DNA of 64,000 nucleotides from Moraxella haemolytica. GTDB lineage: Bacteria > Pseudomonadota > Gammaproteobacteria > Pseudomonadales > Moraxellaceae. The notes under the pieces are model-generated. The model was not told the origin of the DNA. It saw nothing but the letters and a program-made list of their open reading frames with translations, and searched no databases. The translations under genes were made by a program, and so were the position numbers. Of the stretch, positions 37,515 to 46,346 are shown piece after piece. Position 1 is the first letter of the stretch; each line of letters opens with the position of its first letter. The DNA lies in the NCBI RefSeq assembly GCF_030177935.1, contig NZ_CP089974.1:1984001-2048000 (forward strand). Direction: 5' to 3'.

Positions 37515-38384
37515 TCACCAGTGGCGTTTTTCACGGTGCTTGACGATGACTGGCATATTGGCAGGCAATCTAAGCCTTAACAGCTCACCCACCATCTCAT
37601 TGATATACACCGAGCGATGTTTACCACCTGTGCAACCGATGCCAATAGTAACAATATAGCGGTTATTATTTAAGAAGCTAGGCAACCATTTTTCCAAAAA
37701 GTCTGCGATGTCATGTGCCATGTCATCCACTTCTGGATAACCAGCAAAAAATGCCTTAACTTCATCATCACGACCTGTCTGCACCCGAAGACGCTCTTGC
37801 CAATATGGATTGGGCAAGATACGCACATCAAAGATAAAATCAGCGTCAATAGGTGCACCATTTTTAAAGCCAAAAGACAGCAGATTGACCACCACGACAT
37901 TATCCACGCCGATGTGGTCTCTTACCTTTTCTTTTAGCTCGTGGATATTAAGCATACTGGTATCTATCTTAATATCTGCAAGGTTAGCGACAGGCTGTAA
38001 TAACTCTATCTCTTTGGCCAGTGCGTTAGGCAGGCTATTGACAGTTGGCATGAGCGGATGCACACGGCGAGTCGCTCCAAAACGAGCCACCAGTACGCTC
38101 TCTTGGGTGGTGGCATACAACACCTTAACCGCATCGCCATATTTACTCATCAAAGTGGCATAAACCGCAGGAAAATTAGATAAATCCGCTTTCGGTGCAC
38201 GCACATCAATGCCAAGTGCAACTTTTTTCATGTCGTTGCCAATCAAATCATCCACCGCTTGACCAACCAATGACAACAACAGATTATCAATGACATAAAA
38301 ACCAAAATCTTCTAAGATATTGAGTATCGAGGTTTTGCCAGAGCCTGATCGCCCTGAGACGATGATGATTTGTGTATCTGTCAT
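37515..38384 (-). CDS. rapZ: RNase adapter protein RapZ
   Basis: A 289-residue P-loop protein. ATG 38384 sits 8 bp after AAGGA; the longer open frame runs back into panC and is rejected. Walker A is SGRSGSGKTS (about residue 9), a YVIDNL segment follows, and the C-terminal RNA-binding/metabolite domain has IGIGCTGGKHRSVYI. In enterobacteria RapZ senses glucosamine-6-phosphate and guides RNase E to the sRNA GlmZ, thereby tuning glmS. Whether such RNAs exist here is unknown. The usual DNLP Pro is Leu here. Confidence 0.92.
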   Translation of the reverse strand: MTDTQIIIVSGRSGSGKTSILNILEDFGFYVIDNLLLSLVGQAVDDLIGNDMKKVALGIDVRAPKADLSNFPAVYATLMSKYGDAVKVLYATTQESVLVARFGATRRVHPLMPTVNSLPNALAKEIELLQPVANLADIKIDTSMLNIHELKEKVRDHIGVDNVVVVNLLSFGFKNGAPIDADFIFDVRILPNPYWQERLRVQTGRDDEVKAFFAGYPEVDDMAHDIADFLEKWLPSFLNNNRYIVTIGIGCTGGKHRSVYINEMVGELLRLRLPANMPVIVKHREKRHW

Positions 38385-38412
38385 ACAAAATTCCTTACCG
38401 TAGTCATCTGCG

Positions 38413-39261
38413 TTATGACAAGACCATCTCCAAATTATCCAAAAGCCTTGCACGCCCCACAAAGACAGCTGCCAATATAACCAAATTTTTATCGTCAGGG
38501 CTAATCGGTTGTAGCCGATCATTTAAAAGCTCTAAATAATCAACTTTTAGATTTAGGGCTGTCAATTCATCATTGTACTTTTGAATGATATTGGCATAGT
38601 CAGCAAAATCTGCCTTTTGAATGTCGCTTTTAATTTTTTGCAAGGTTTGCTGAATGACTGGGGCAATTTTTCTTTGGTCATCAGATAAATAGCCGTTTCT
38701 TGACGACAACGCCAAGCCGTCATTAGCACGCACAACATCCACCCCAACGACATCAATGCCAAAATTTAATTCATCATTTAACTGGCGAATGATGGCAAGC
38801 TGTTGATAGTCTTTTTTGCCAAAGACCGCCACATCAGGACGCACAATATTAAAAAGCTTTGAAACCACCAACCCCACCCCATCAAAATGCGTAGGACGAC
38901 TTTTACCGCATAAAACTTTGGTTATCTCACCGCTTAATACCTGTACATTCGGCGGATAAGTCGGATACATCTCTGCCACACTGGGTGCAAAAACGAAGTT
39001 AGCTTCAGCGTTTTGTAATTTTTGACAATCTTCATCTAGCGTTCGTGGATAGCTGTCAAAATCTTCGCCTACGCCAAACTGCGTAGGATTAACAAAAATA
39101 CTCACCACAACAATATCAGCGTATTGTTTGGCGGTTTTGACAAGCTGAATATGCCCTGCGTGCAGATTACCCATTGTGGGGACAAGGGCGATTTTTTGAT
39201 GGCGATGTGCCGTCAGTTGAGCTTGCAGGTCTGCAATGGTGTTAAGAATTTTCATATTCAT
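38413..39261 (-). CDS. panC: Pantothenate synthetase
   Basis: A 282-residue cytoplasmic enzyme joining pantoate and beta-alanine with ATP. The HIGH-like nucleotide motif (PTMGNLHAGH, about residue 31), NPTQFG, FGKKDYQQL and the KMSKS-like LSSRNGYLS are present. ATG 39261 and ATG 39255 are both possible starts. It sits 12 bp after panB and 28 bp before rapZ, in a compact operon. Confidence 0.95.
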   Translation of the reverse strand: MNMKILNTIADLQAQLTAHRHQKIALVPTMGNLHAGHIQLVKTAKQYADIVVVSIFVNPTQFGVGEDFDSYPRTLDEDCQKLQNAEANFVFAPSVAEMYPTYPPNVQVLSGEITKVLCGKSRPTHFDGVGLVVSKLFNIVRPDVAVFGKKDYQQLAIIRQLNDELNFGIDVVGVDVVRANDGLALSSRNGYLSDDQRKIAPVIQQTLQKIKSDIQKADFADYANIIQKYNDELTALNLKVDYLELLNDRLQPISPDDKNLVILAAVFVGRARLLDNLEMVLS

Positions 39262-39272
39262 CAAACTTTGAC

Positions 39273-40100
39273 TTAAAAACTGTGTTCTACACTAGGGAAT
39301 GAACCGTCCTTGACCGACCGATGATAATTAACAAACGCTCCTAAAATATCGCCTGTCGTATTGCCATCATCCTTTAAGAAGTCTTTAACAAATCTAGCAG
39401 GCTTGCGAGTATGCACGCCCAACATATCGTGCATCACAAGCACCTGACCATCTGTACCTGCACCTGCCCCAATACCGATAACAGGCACGGCAAACTGCTG
39501 AGTAACGATTGTAGCAAGGCTTGCAGGCACACATTCAAGCAAAATGATGCTCGCCCCTGCATTGACTAAAATCTCACAATCTTTAATAAGTCTATCCGCT
39601 TGCTCATCTGTCTTGCCTTGCACCTTATATCCGCCAAAGACATTAACCGACTGTGGTGTCAATCCTAAATGCACGCAGGTTGGCACACCGTTTTTGGCAA
39701 GAATCTCAACAATGGGTGCAAGCTCACTACCACCTTCAATCTTGACAACATTCGCCCCCGCCTGCATCACCGCACGACTGCTGACAATCGCATCATGAAT
39801 CGTGGCATAGCTCATGAATGGCAAATCAGTCAAAATCAAGGCATGCTGATTGGCTCGAGCGACATTGGCGGTATGATAGACCATATCTGCCACCGCAACA
39901 GGCAAAGTAGAGGCCTGTCCTTGCACCACCATACCCAAGCTATCACCAATCAAAATCGCATCAATCTTAGCAAGTTCCATCAGATGGGCAAAAGACGCAT
40001 CGTAGCAGGTTAAGCAACTAAACTTTTCGCCAGTTTTTTTAAATTTGGTTAGGGTGGATAAGGTAGTAGGAGCTGTTGGTTTTTCGGCTAAGTAGGTCAT
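39273..40100 (-). CDS. panB: 3-methyl-2-oxobutanoate hydroxymethyltransferase
   Basis: A 275-residue TIM-barrel enzyme that makes ketopantoate, the first committed step to pantothenate and CoA. Signatures are LTCYDASFA, DSLGMVVQG (metal-binding Asp), VKIEGG, GLTPQSVN and IGIGAGAGTDGQVLV. Length is normal. It lies 1 bp after folK and 12 bp before panC. Confidence 0.96.
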   Translation of the reverse strand: MTYLAEKPTAPTTLSTLTKFKKTGEKFSCLTCYDASFAHLMELAKIDAILIGDSLGMVVQGQASTLPVAVADMVYHTANVARANQHALILTDLPFMSYATIHDAIVSSRAVMQAGANVVKIEGGSELAPIVEILAKNGVPTCVHLGLTPQSVNVFGGYKVQGKTDEQADRLIKDCEILVNAGASIILLECVPASLATIVTQQFAVPVIGIGAGAGTDGQVLVMHDMLGVHTRKPARFVKDFLKDDGNTTGDILGAFVNYHRSVKDGSFPSVEHSF

Positions 40101-40101
40101 A

Positions 40102-40614
40102 TTATTTTTCTTGTTTTATCAATCCGTCATGACAAGAAGCGATGGTCAGTTCGGCAATTTTGATATCACCAATCACAAGGCTAGGGTCCAACTCAAGCAG
40201 TGGAATAACCACAAAATTTCTTAGCAAAATCTCTTTATGTGGCACAATTAAGCGTTCATTATGAATTATCTCATCGCCATACAGCAAGACATCTACATCA
40301 AGCGAGCGTTCACCCCAGCGTCTTAGCCGTACTCGCCCTGCACTATTTTCTAGGGCTTGACAAACATCAAGTAGCTCAAGTGGGGCAAGCGTAGTCTTAG
40401 CAGACAACACCGCATTAACAAAATCAGGCTGGTCGGTAACGCCATAAGCCTTTGATGAATACAACGATGACAACCTGACATCACAAAAACGCTCATCGGT
40501 CAGCAGGGCATCACGCACCGCCAAAATGTGGCTGGTCGGGTCGCCCAATTCATTAGCAATGTTGCCACCAAGCCCCAAATAAATCCGTACCATCTCCGTC
40601 ATGATTGCACCCAT
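40102..40614 (-). CDS. folK: 6-hydroxymethyl-7,8-dihydropterin pyrophosphokinase
   Basis: A 170-residue folate-pathway kinase. The start YLGLGGNIANELGDP and the signature RRWGERSLDVDVLLYGDE (about residue 98) with the Mg-binding Asp pair are clear. ATG 40614 overlaps the pcnB stop (TAATG); ATG 40602 is an alternative. It is translationally coupled to pcnB, an order common in gamma-proteobacteria. Confidence 0.95.
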   Translation of the reverse strand: MGAIMTEMVRIYLGLGGNIANELGDPTSHILAVRDALLTDERFCDVRLSSLYSSKAYGVTDQPDFVNAVLSAKTTLAPLELLDVCQALENSAGRVRLRRWGERSLDVDVLLYGDEIIHNERLIVPHKEILLRNFVVIPLLELDPSLVIGDIKIAELTIASCHDGLIKQEK

Positions 40615-42404
40615 TAGTCCTGCAATCGTGGTTTGGCGTTGGGTTTTTTGCGTTTTTTGGATTTGGTGGTTTTGTCGTTAGCATTGGCTTTTTTGGGCTG
40701 TTGTGTCTGCTTGGATTTTGGTTTGGCGGACTTCACAGGCTGACCACTGACATCTGACTCAGTCAATCCAAGTAGCTTATCTTTGATGGATAATAGCGAT
40801 GATGGCTGACGCTTACGGTAGCGGCGAGCAGGAATGTATGGCTCATCATTATTGAGTAGTTTTAAAAATTCTGCTTGCGTATAATTCACCTGCTCAAAAG
40901 TCGGCACAATCACCTCACGCAGGCGAGGCGTGGCTTTTTGGTCTTTTGGTAAAAACTCATCAAGGTTTTTGGCGACAAAGAGTGGCTTGCGAACTTGCGT
41001 CTGATCAGTTTCATCATACTCAGATGCTGATAACTGCTGTAGTTGTAACAGCTCATCATTCATGCCACTTCTTTGACGGCGGCGGCGTGATGGGGTGCCT
41101 GCAGTGCTACCACCATTGGTAAAAGCCTCAATCATCTGTGCTTTTTGGATAGCATCTGCATCTTGATAAGCCTGCCACCACTTACCCATACCATTGGTCG
41201 ACTCGGACAGTTCATGCTTATCATGCACCTCTCTTACAACCAAAAAATCAAACGCCGCACGGAACTTGGCGTGACGCTCAAGAGTAGCAATATCACGCAC
41301 ACGAGGATTGGCAAGTTTGGGCTGCATTAGCCAAATACTTGTGATAAATTCTTCAGCAAATTTTGGAATGGCGGTTTTTAGACGCTGAGCGTCAATGACC
41401 TTGGCAGCAGATTTTTGCTGTGCTTCATAAAAAGGCAAGCCTTTTTTCTTAAGTTTGGCAAGCTGATGCAAATAATTTTCCCACAAAAGTGCCGCATAAA
41501 AAAACGCAGGATTTACCCCTTTGCCCATATTAACACGCTTATCGGTATTATTTGCAATAGCCATCATCAATGGTGTCGGCTGTTTTGGTGCATAGGTCAT
41601 CAAGCTACTCATCGCACCATGTTGAAAAAGCAGTGGCAACAGTGGGGTCAGATAACCCCCCACAAACATTTTGACCGTCTCATCATATAAGCGATGAGCA
41701 GACACCTGCTCAAGTAGCGACCAGTTAGTCTCATGAAACTGCCGTGCCAACTCATCATCAAATTCAAAGCTCAATTTCGCCTTAAATCGCAAGGCACGAA
41801 GCAGACGCACAGGGTCTTCTTCTATTCGCACTTTAGCATCGCCTAGAAGCCTTAATACACCGCTTTTAATATCAGCAGTTGCCCCACAAAAATCAAGCAC
41901 TTCGCCTTTGATTGGCTGATAATATAAAGCATTAACAGAAAAATCACGACGAGCAAAGTCCTGCTCTATCGTCCCCCAGACATTATCACGAGTAATCATG
42001 CCGTCTTCGGTGGTATGTGTGTCGTCCTTAGGCGGTGCACGAAAAGTCGCCACTTCTATCATTTCACGCCCAGAATAAACATGGGCAAGCTGAAAACGCT
42101 TACCAATGATACGACAACGACCACCAAAAACTGCCTTAATCTCATGCGGACGAGCATTCGTCACTGCATCAAAATCCTTCGGCACAAGCCCCAAAAGACT
42201 ATCACGCACACCGCCCCCCACGATATACGCCTCAAAGCCCGCCTTAGTCAAGGTACTGGCCACCTCAATAATGCTGTGTGGCAAAGCCGACTTGCTCAGA
42301 CCAAGTGCTTTATCGTGATGCACAACCATTTTTTGTGTTTTCTTGGTTTTTCTGCTTCGGCTTGACTTATTGGATCTACCAAAGTTCGCTGGCTGATACG
42401 CCAT
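40614..42404 (-). CDS. pcnB: Poly(A) polymerase I
   Basis: A 596-residue nucleotidyltransferase adding 3' poly(A) tails that promote RNA decay. The catalytic block is AYIVGGGVRDSLLGLVPKDFDAV (about residues 54-76, written across the two sites), then RRDFSVNALYY and EDPVRLLRALRFKAKL. The C terminus is long and Lys-rich (KPKSKQTQQPKKAN), which fits RNA binding and makes the protein longer than E. coli PcnB. GGAG lies 9 bp before the start. It is the first gene of the pcnB-folK-panBC-rapZ-darP run. Confidence 0.94.
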   Translation of the reverse strand: MAYQPANFGRSNKSSRSRKTKKTQKMVVHHDKALGLSKSALPHSIIEVASTLTKAGFEAYIVGGGVRDSLLGLVPKDFDAVTNARPHEIKAVFGGRCRIIGKRFQLAHVYSGREMIEVATFRAPPKDDTHTTEDGMITRDNVWGTIEQDFARRDFSVNALYYQPIKGEVLDFCGATADIKSGVLRLLGDAKVRIEEDPVRLLRALRFKAKLSFEFDDELARQFHETNWSLLEQVSAHRLYDETVKMFVGGYLTPLLPLLFQHGAMSSLMTYAPKQPTPLMMAIANNTDKRVNMGKGVNPAFFYAALLWENYLHQLAKLKKKGLPFYEAQQKSAAKVIDAQRLKTAIPKFAEEFITSIWLMQPKLANPRVRDIATLERHAKFRAAFDFLVVREVHDKHELSESTNGMGKWWQAYQDADAIQKAQMIEAFTNGGSTAGTPSRRRRQRSGMNDELLQLQQLSASEYDETDQTQVRKPLFVAKNLDEFLPKDQKATPRLREVIVPTFEQVNYTQAEFLKLLNNDEPYIPARRYRKRQPSSLLSIKDKLLGLTESDVSGQPVKSAKPKSKQTQQPKKANANDKTTKSKKRKKPNAKPRLQD

Positions 42405-42531
42405 GCTTAACTTCTCCTTGATGGTTATAAAATATTTTTTATGATAAAACCATCTATTTTAACTGTTATTGACAAAAAAAGCGACAACCGCCTCTTTTTT
42501 ATCCAAAAATGCTGCCCAAACACCCATCTGA

Positions 42532-42867
42532 TCAATCCAAAACACTCAATCGGTGCCTGTTTTTATCCAAAATCGCTTGCCCAATACCCTTTACCTGCAT
42601 CAAATCATCTACCCGCTCAAACCGTCTTATCTGTGTGCGGTACTTGATGATGCGTTCGGCAGTGGCAACACCCACCCCTTGCAGGCTAGCAAAGTCGCTG
42701 GCAGTGGCGGTGTTAATGTTGATGGGCTTAGTGCGTGGTTTTTTAATGAGTTGCTCATAGGCACTGATGGCATCAAGATAGCATTGTTCTTTGGCGGTGG
42801 CGGTAGGTGAAAGAAAAACCGTAGCAATCACACCCATGACAAGTAAGATGTTCAATCGTGCACACAT
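42532..42867 (-). CDS. comEA: ComEA-like helix-hairpin-helix DNA-binding protein
   Basis: A 111-residue secreted protein. A signal peptide (LNILLVMGVIATVFL) is followed by a ComEA helix-hairpin-helix domain: ININTATASDFASLQGVG and KGIGQAILDKN. ComEA holds incoming DNA in the periplasm during natural transformation, for which Moraxella is well known. ATG 42867 follows GGTGA; ATG 42885 is an alternative overlapping mazG. A weak hairpin with T run (about 42474-42501) may end transcription. Confidence 0.87.
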   Translation of the reverse strand: MCARLNILLVMGVIATVFLSPTATAKEQCYLDAISAYEQLIKKPRTKPININTATASDFASLQGVGVATAERIIKYRTQIRRFERVDDLMQVKGIGQAILDKNRHRLSVLD

Positions 42868-42871
42868 ACCA

Positions 42872-43699
42872 TCACCGCTTTTCATCAGCCTTTGCCATGT
42901 TCCAATAGTTATCCATCTCAGCCAAGTCGCTTTCTGCTAGCGTTTTGCCTTGTGCCATCAACGACTGCTCAACATAGGCAAATCGGCGTTTAAATTTACT
43001 ATTAGCATCTTGCAACGCCATTTCAGCGTCAATATCTAGATGACGAGCCAGATTGGTCAGCACAAATAACACATCGCCAAGCTCGCCTGCAATCTTGTCT
43101 TTTTGGGTGTCATTGAGCTTATCGGTCTTATAAGCAAAATCAGGCGTGGGCAATTCGGCTTGTAACTCGCCTAGTTCCTCTTGCAATTTACCCAATACAC
43201 CACCCAGATTTTCCCAATCAAAACCCACCTTAGCAGATGATTTTTGTAAATTTTGGGCTGTCATCAGTGCCGTACCTGCCCTTACCTCTGATAGCAACCG
43301 TTTTGGACGATTTTTATTTTCGGCAGCTTTAATCTCGTTCCAACGGCGTTTGACATCTTCATCTGTTTGTAGGTTTTCTTTGTCAAAGACATGGGGGTGC
43401 CTGCGTATCAGCTTTTCTTGCAAGGCATGAATGACATCACCCATATCAAATCTTCCTGCTTCAGCATATAGATGAGCATGAAAGATGACCTGCAACAACA
43501 CATCGCCAAGCTCACCTTTAATATCATCTGTGGCAGATGGGCTTTGGTCATCATTGCTAATTGCCTCTATGAGTTCAAAGACTTCTTCTAGGGCGTATTT
43601 TTGCAAAGATTGGTTGGTTTGTTTAGCGTCCCAAGGGCAATCGGCACGAAGGCGTTTCATGAGAGCGACAAGGTCAGTAAAATTGGGCGTAGGAGTCAT
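42872..43699 (-). CDS. mazG: Nucleoside triphosphate pyrophosphohydrolase MazG
   Basis: A 275-residue all-helical enzyme that hydrolyses NTPs and can lower ppGpp. The start MTPTPNFTDLVALMKRLRAD is used; the longer frame reaches into cysK. The first MazG domain has CPWDAKQT, EEVFELIEAI and GELGDVLLQVIFHA, and a second similar domain follows (EELGELQAEL; GELGDVLFVLTNLA). Both carry the EExxE...ExxD metal pattern. It is followed within 4 bp by comEA. Confidence 0.94.
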   Translation of the reverse strand: MTPTPNFTDLVALMKRLRADCPWDAKQTNQSLQKYALEEVFELIEAISNDDQSPSATDDIKGELGDVLLQVIFHAHLYAEAGRFDMGDVIHALQEKLIRRHPHVFDKENLQTDEDVKRRWNEIKAAENKNRPKRLLSEVRAGTALMTAQNLQKSSAKVGFDWENLGGVLGKLQEELGELQAELPTPDFAYKTDKLNDTQKDKIAGELGDVLFVLTNLARHLDIDAEMALQDANSKFKRRFAYVEQSLMAQGKTLAESDLAEMDNYWNMAKADEKR

Positions 43700-43710
43700 G
43701 ACACCATCCA

Positions 43711-43744
43711 AAAATAAACCCCATGATAGCACATCATGGGGTTT
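43711..43744 (-). terminator. Terminator after cysK
   Basis: The perfect 12-bp stem AAACCCCATGAT / ATCATGGGGTTT has a 5-nt loop. On the minus strand it is followed by a T-rich run. Confidence 0.88.
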
Positions 43745-43757
43745 GATAAAAGAGATA

Positions 43758-44687
43758 CTATTGAGCCAAATCAGCAAACAACGCCGTGGATAAGTACCGC
43801 TCGCCTGATGAAGGTACCACCACCACAATCATTTTGCCTGCATTTTCAGGACGACTTGCCACTTGTAGTGCTGACCAAACGGCTGCTCCTGCACTAATAC
43901 CCACCAAAATCCCTTCTTTTTCTGTCATCTGGCGAGCTGTGGCAAAAGCAGAGTCTGCCGTAACCGTGATGACCTCATCATAAATTTTGGTGTTTAAAAT
44001 ACTTGGTACAAAACCAGGAGCCAAACCTTGTAATTTATGAGGTCCTTTTTCGCCGCCACTAAATACGGGTGAATCAGATGGCTCTACTGCGATGATTTGC
44101 ACGCTTGGTTTTTTGGACTTTAATACCTCGCCCACGCCTGTAATCGTGCCACCTGTGCCGATACCTGCCACCACAATATCCACCTGTCCGTCCGTATCAT
44201 TCCAGATTTCTTCGGCGGTTGTCTCACGGTGAATCTTGGGGTTGGCTAAGTTATCAAACTGGCGTGGCATAAAATAGCCATCTTTGCTTGCCAGCTCATT
44301 TGCCTTAGCAATCGCCCCACCCATACCCTCTGATGCAGGGGTTAGCACCAGCTCTGCTCCGTATGCACGAAGCAAAGCACGGCGTTCTAAGCTCATGCTC
44401 TCTGGCATGGTGATGACAAGCTGATAACCCTTAGAAGCACACACCATGGCAAGCCCGATGCCTGTATTGCCACTCGTGGCTTCTACAATTTTGGTATTTT
44501 TGTCAATCAAGCCATCTTTTTCAGCTTCATTAATCATAGAGATGGCGATGCGGTCTTTAACCGAGCTTGCTGGGTTGAAATACTCTAGTTTAGCAACCAC
44601 ACGAGCAGGCAAACCTTCAGTTAGGCGGTTTAACGCCACCAAAGGCGTGTTGCCAATGAGATCTGTGATGTTCTTAGCGATATTCAT
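43758..44687 (-). CDS. cysK: Cysteine synthase A
   Basis: A 309-residue PLP enzyme forming cysteine from O-acetylserine and sulfide. The PLP Lys is in [10 protein letters not shown] (about residue 43), followed by the asparagine loop TSGNTGIGL and the phosphate cradle [11 protein letters not shown] 44687 follows GGAGA. The loop residues fit CysK better than CysM, but this is a judgement by eye. It is monocistronic with a strong terminator. Confidence 0.93.
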   Translation of the reverse strand: MNIAKNITDLIGNTPLVALNRLTEGLPARVVAKLEYFNPASSVKDRIAISMINEAEKDGLIDKNTKIVEATSGNTGIGLAMVCASKGYQLVITMPESMSLERRALLRAYGAELVLTPASEGMGGAIAKANELASKDGYFMPRQFDNLANPKIHRETTAEEIWNDTDGQVDIVVAGIGTGGTITGVGEVLKSKKPSVQIIAVEPSDSPVFSGGEKGPHKLQGLAPGFVPSILNTKIYDEVITVTADSAFATARQMTEKEGILVGISAGAAVWSALQVASRPENAGKMIVVVVPSSGERYLSTALFADLAQ

Positions 44688-44856
44688 GATAGGTCTCCGA
44701 TATATAATAGCATAATCATCATAACAAACTTTTCTCAAAATTTATAGGCAAAAAAAGTTAAGAGTTATTCTATTTTAGAATTTTAACAACCCATCATTTT
44801 TGTTGGTAAAAACATGGTAAAATTAAACTTATTTTTATTGATAATCAGGATAACCT

Positions 44857-46266
44857 ATGACCACTTTTGCCCCCATCTCCATCTCCTGCTTTAAAGCATA
44901 TGATGTGCGTGGCGAGCTTGATGTTAATTTAGATAGCACCATTGCTTATCGCATTGGGCGTGCTTTTGCCCAGTATTTAAACAATGGCAAAGACAACCCC
45001 GCCATCGTGGTTGGTTCAGACATTCGCCCCTCTAGCGAATGCCTAAAACAATCTGTCATTGATGGCATTACAGATGCAGGTGTTAATGTCATTGACTTGG
45101 GCATGACAGGCACCGAAGAAGTTTATTTTGCCACCAGCCACTACAACGCCATCGGTGGTGTTGAAGTAACCGCAAGCCACAACCCCATCAATTACAACGG
45201 TCTAAAAATGGTGCGTGAAAACTCTCGCCCCATCAGTGCTGACACAGGTCTGACAGACATTCGCACCATCGCCGAAAACGGTGAGTTTGTACACGCCACC
45301 AAAGGCAAAGTTAGCCTAATTACCAACAAAACCGCCTATATTGACAAGCTCATGAGCTTCACCAACACCGCCAAATTTAGCCCAAAAAAAATCGTAGTCA
45401 ATAGCGGTAATGGGTCAGCAGGTCCTGTGGTTGATGAGCTTGAACAGCGTCTTGGCGATAAAATTGAGCTCATCAAAATACACCACACCCCAGATGGTTC
45501 ATTTCCCAATGGCATTCCAAATCCCATGATTACCGCCAACCAACAAGTCACTTCACAGGCGGTCATCGCTCACAAGGCAGACTTTGGTGTGGCGTTTGAT
45601 GGGGATTTTGACAGATGTTTTTTGTTTGATGAACAAGGCAGATTTATTGAAGGCTCATACATCGTAGGTATGTTGGCCGAGGTCTTTTTAAAAAAACATC
45701 AAGGTCAATCCATCGTCTATGACCCTCGTGTGATTTATAACACCCAAAACATCATCGCCAACAATGGTGGCATACCTGCCATCAGCAAATCAGGGCATTC
45801 ATTCATCAAGCAAGTCATGCGTGAAACAGGGGCGATTTATGGTGGCGAAATGTCCGCCCACCATTATTTCCGTGATTTTGCCTATTGCGATAGTGGCATG
45901 ATTGTCTGGCTACTTGTCATTGAGCTCTTATCGGTAACAGGTAAAACATTATCAGAGTTGGTCAACGGCTACATTGCCGATTTTCCAAGTTCAGGAGAGC
46001 TAAACTTTCGCTTGGGTGCTTTGACCGCAGATGACATTTGTGCCAAACTTGAACAAACATACAAAGAATTTCACCCCACCAAAAACACCCTAGATGGTTT
46101 GAGTCTAGATTTTGGTCATTGGCGATTCAACCTGCGTTCGTCCAATACCGAGCCACTCATTCGCCTTAATATTGAAACCAAAGGCGACTCAACGCTCCTA
46201 ACAACCAAAACCGATGAGATTTTGACGCTACTAGCAGAATCTGGAGCGGTGAGTGCCGATCATTAG
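44857..46266 (+). CDS. manB: Phosphomannomutase/phosphoglucomutase (CpsG/ManB type)
   Basis: A 469-residue alpha-D-phosphohexomutase. KAYDVRGELDVN opens the protein, the phosphoserine loop is TASHNPINYNG (about residue 108), the Mg site is FDGDFDRCF (about residue 249) and the C-terminal phosphate loop is RSSNTEP. The sequence follows E. coli CpsG rather than GlmM. It makes mannose-1-phosphate or glucose-1-phosphate for surface polysaccharide. It stands alone, with its own terminator. Confidence 0.9.
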   Translation: MTTFAPISISCFKAYDVRGELDVNLDSTIAYRIGRAFAQYLNNGKDNPAIVVGSDIRPSSECLKQSVIDGITDAGVNVIDLGMTGTEEVYFATSHYNAIGGVEVTASHNPINYNGLKMVRENSRPISADTGLTDIRTIAENGEFVHATKGKVSLITNKTAYIDKLMSFTNTAKFSPKKIVVNSGNGSAGPVVDELEQRLGDKIELIKIHHTPDGSFPNGIPNPMITANQQVTSQAVIAHKADFGVAFDGDFDRCFLFDEQGRFIEGSYIVGMLAEVFLKKHQGQSIVYDPRVIYNTQNIIANNGGIPAISKSGHSFIKQVMRETGAIYGGEMSAHHYFRDFAYCDSGMIVWLLVIELLSVTGKTLSELVNGYIADFPSSGELNFRLGALTADDICAKLEQTYKEFHPTKNTLDGLSLDFGHWRFNLRSSNTEPLIRLNIETKGDSTLLTTKTDEILTLLAESGAVSADH

Positions 46267-46280
46267 GTGTATGCCAGTAT

Positions 46281-46318
46281 AATAAAAGTCCTACCAACCG
46301 CAGGACTTTTATTATTTT
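46281..46318 (+). terminator. Terminator after manB
   Basis: The 12-bp stem AATAAAAGTCCT / AGGACTTTTATT is followed by a run of T. Confidence 0.88.
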
Positions 46319-46346
46319 TTTATGGCAGATTTGTTGTTAGAGTGCA

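Noticed and set aside
37515-38522. Longer RapZ start with 46 extra residues
   Set aside because: The extension covers panC sequence; a well-placed AAGGA supports ATG 38384.
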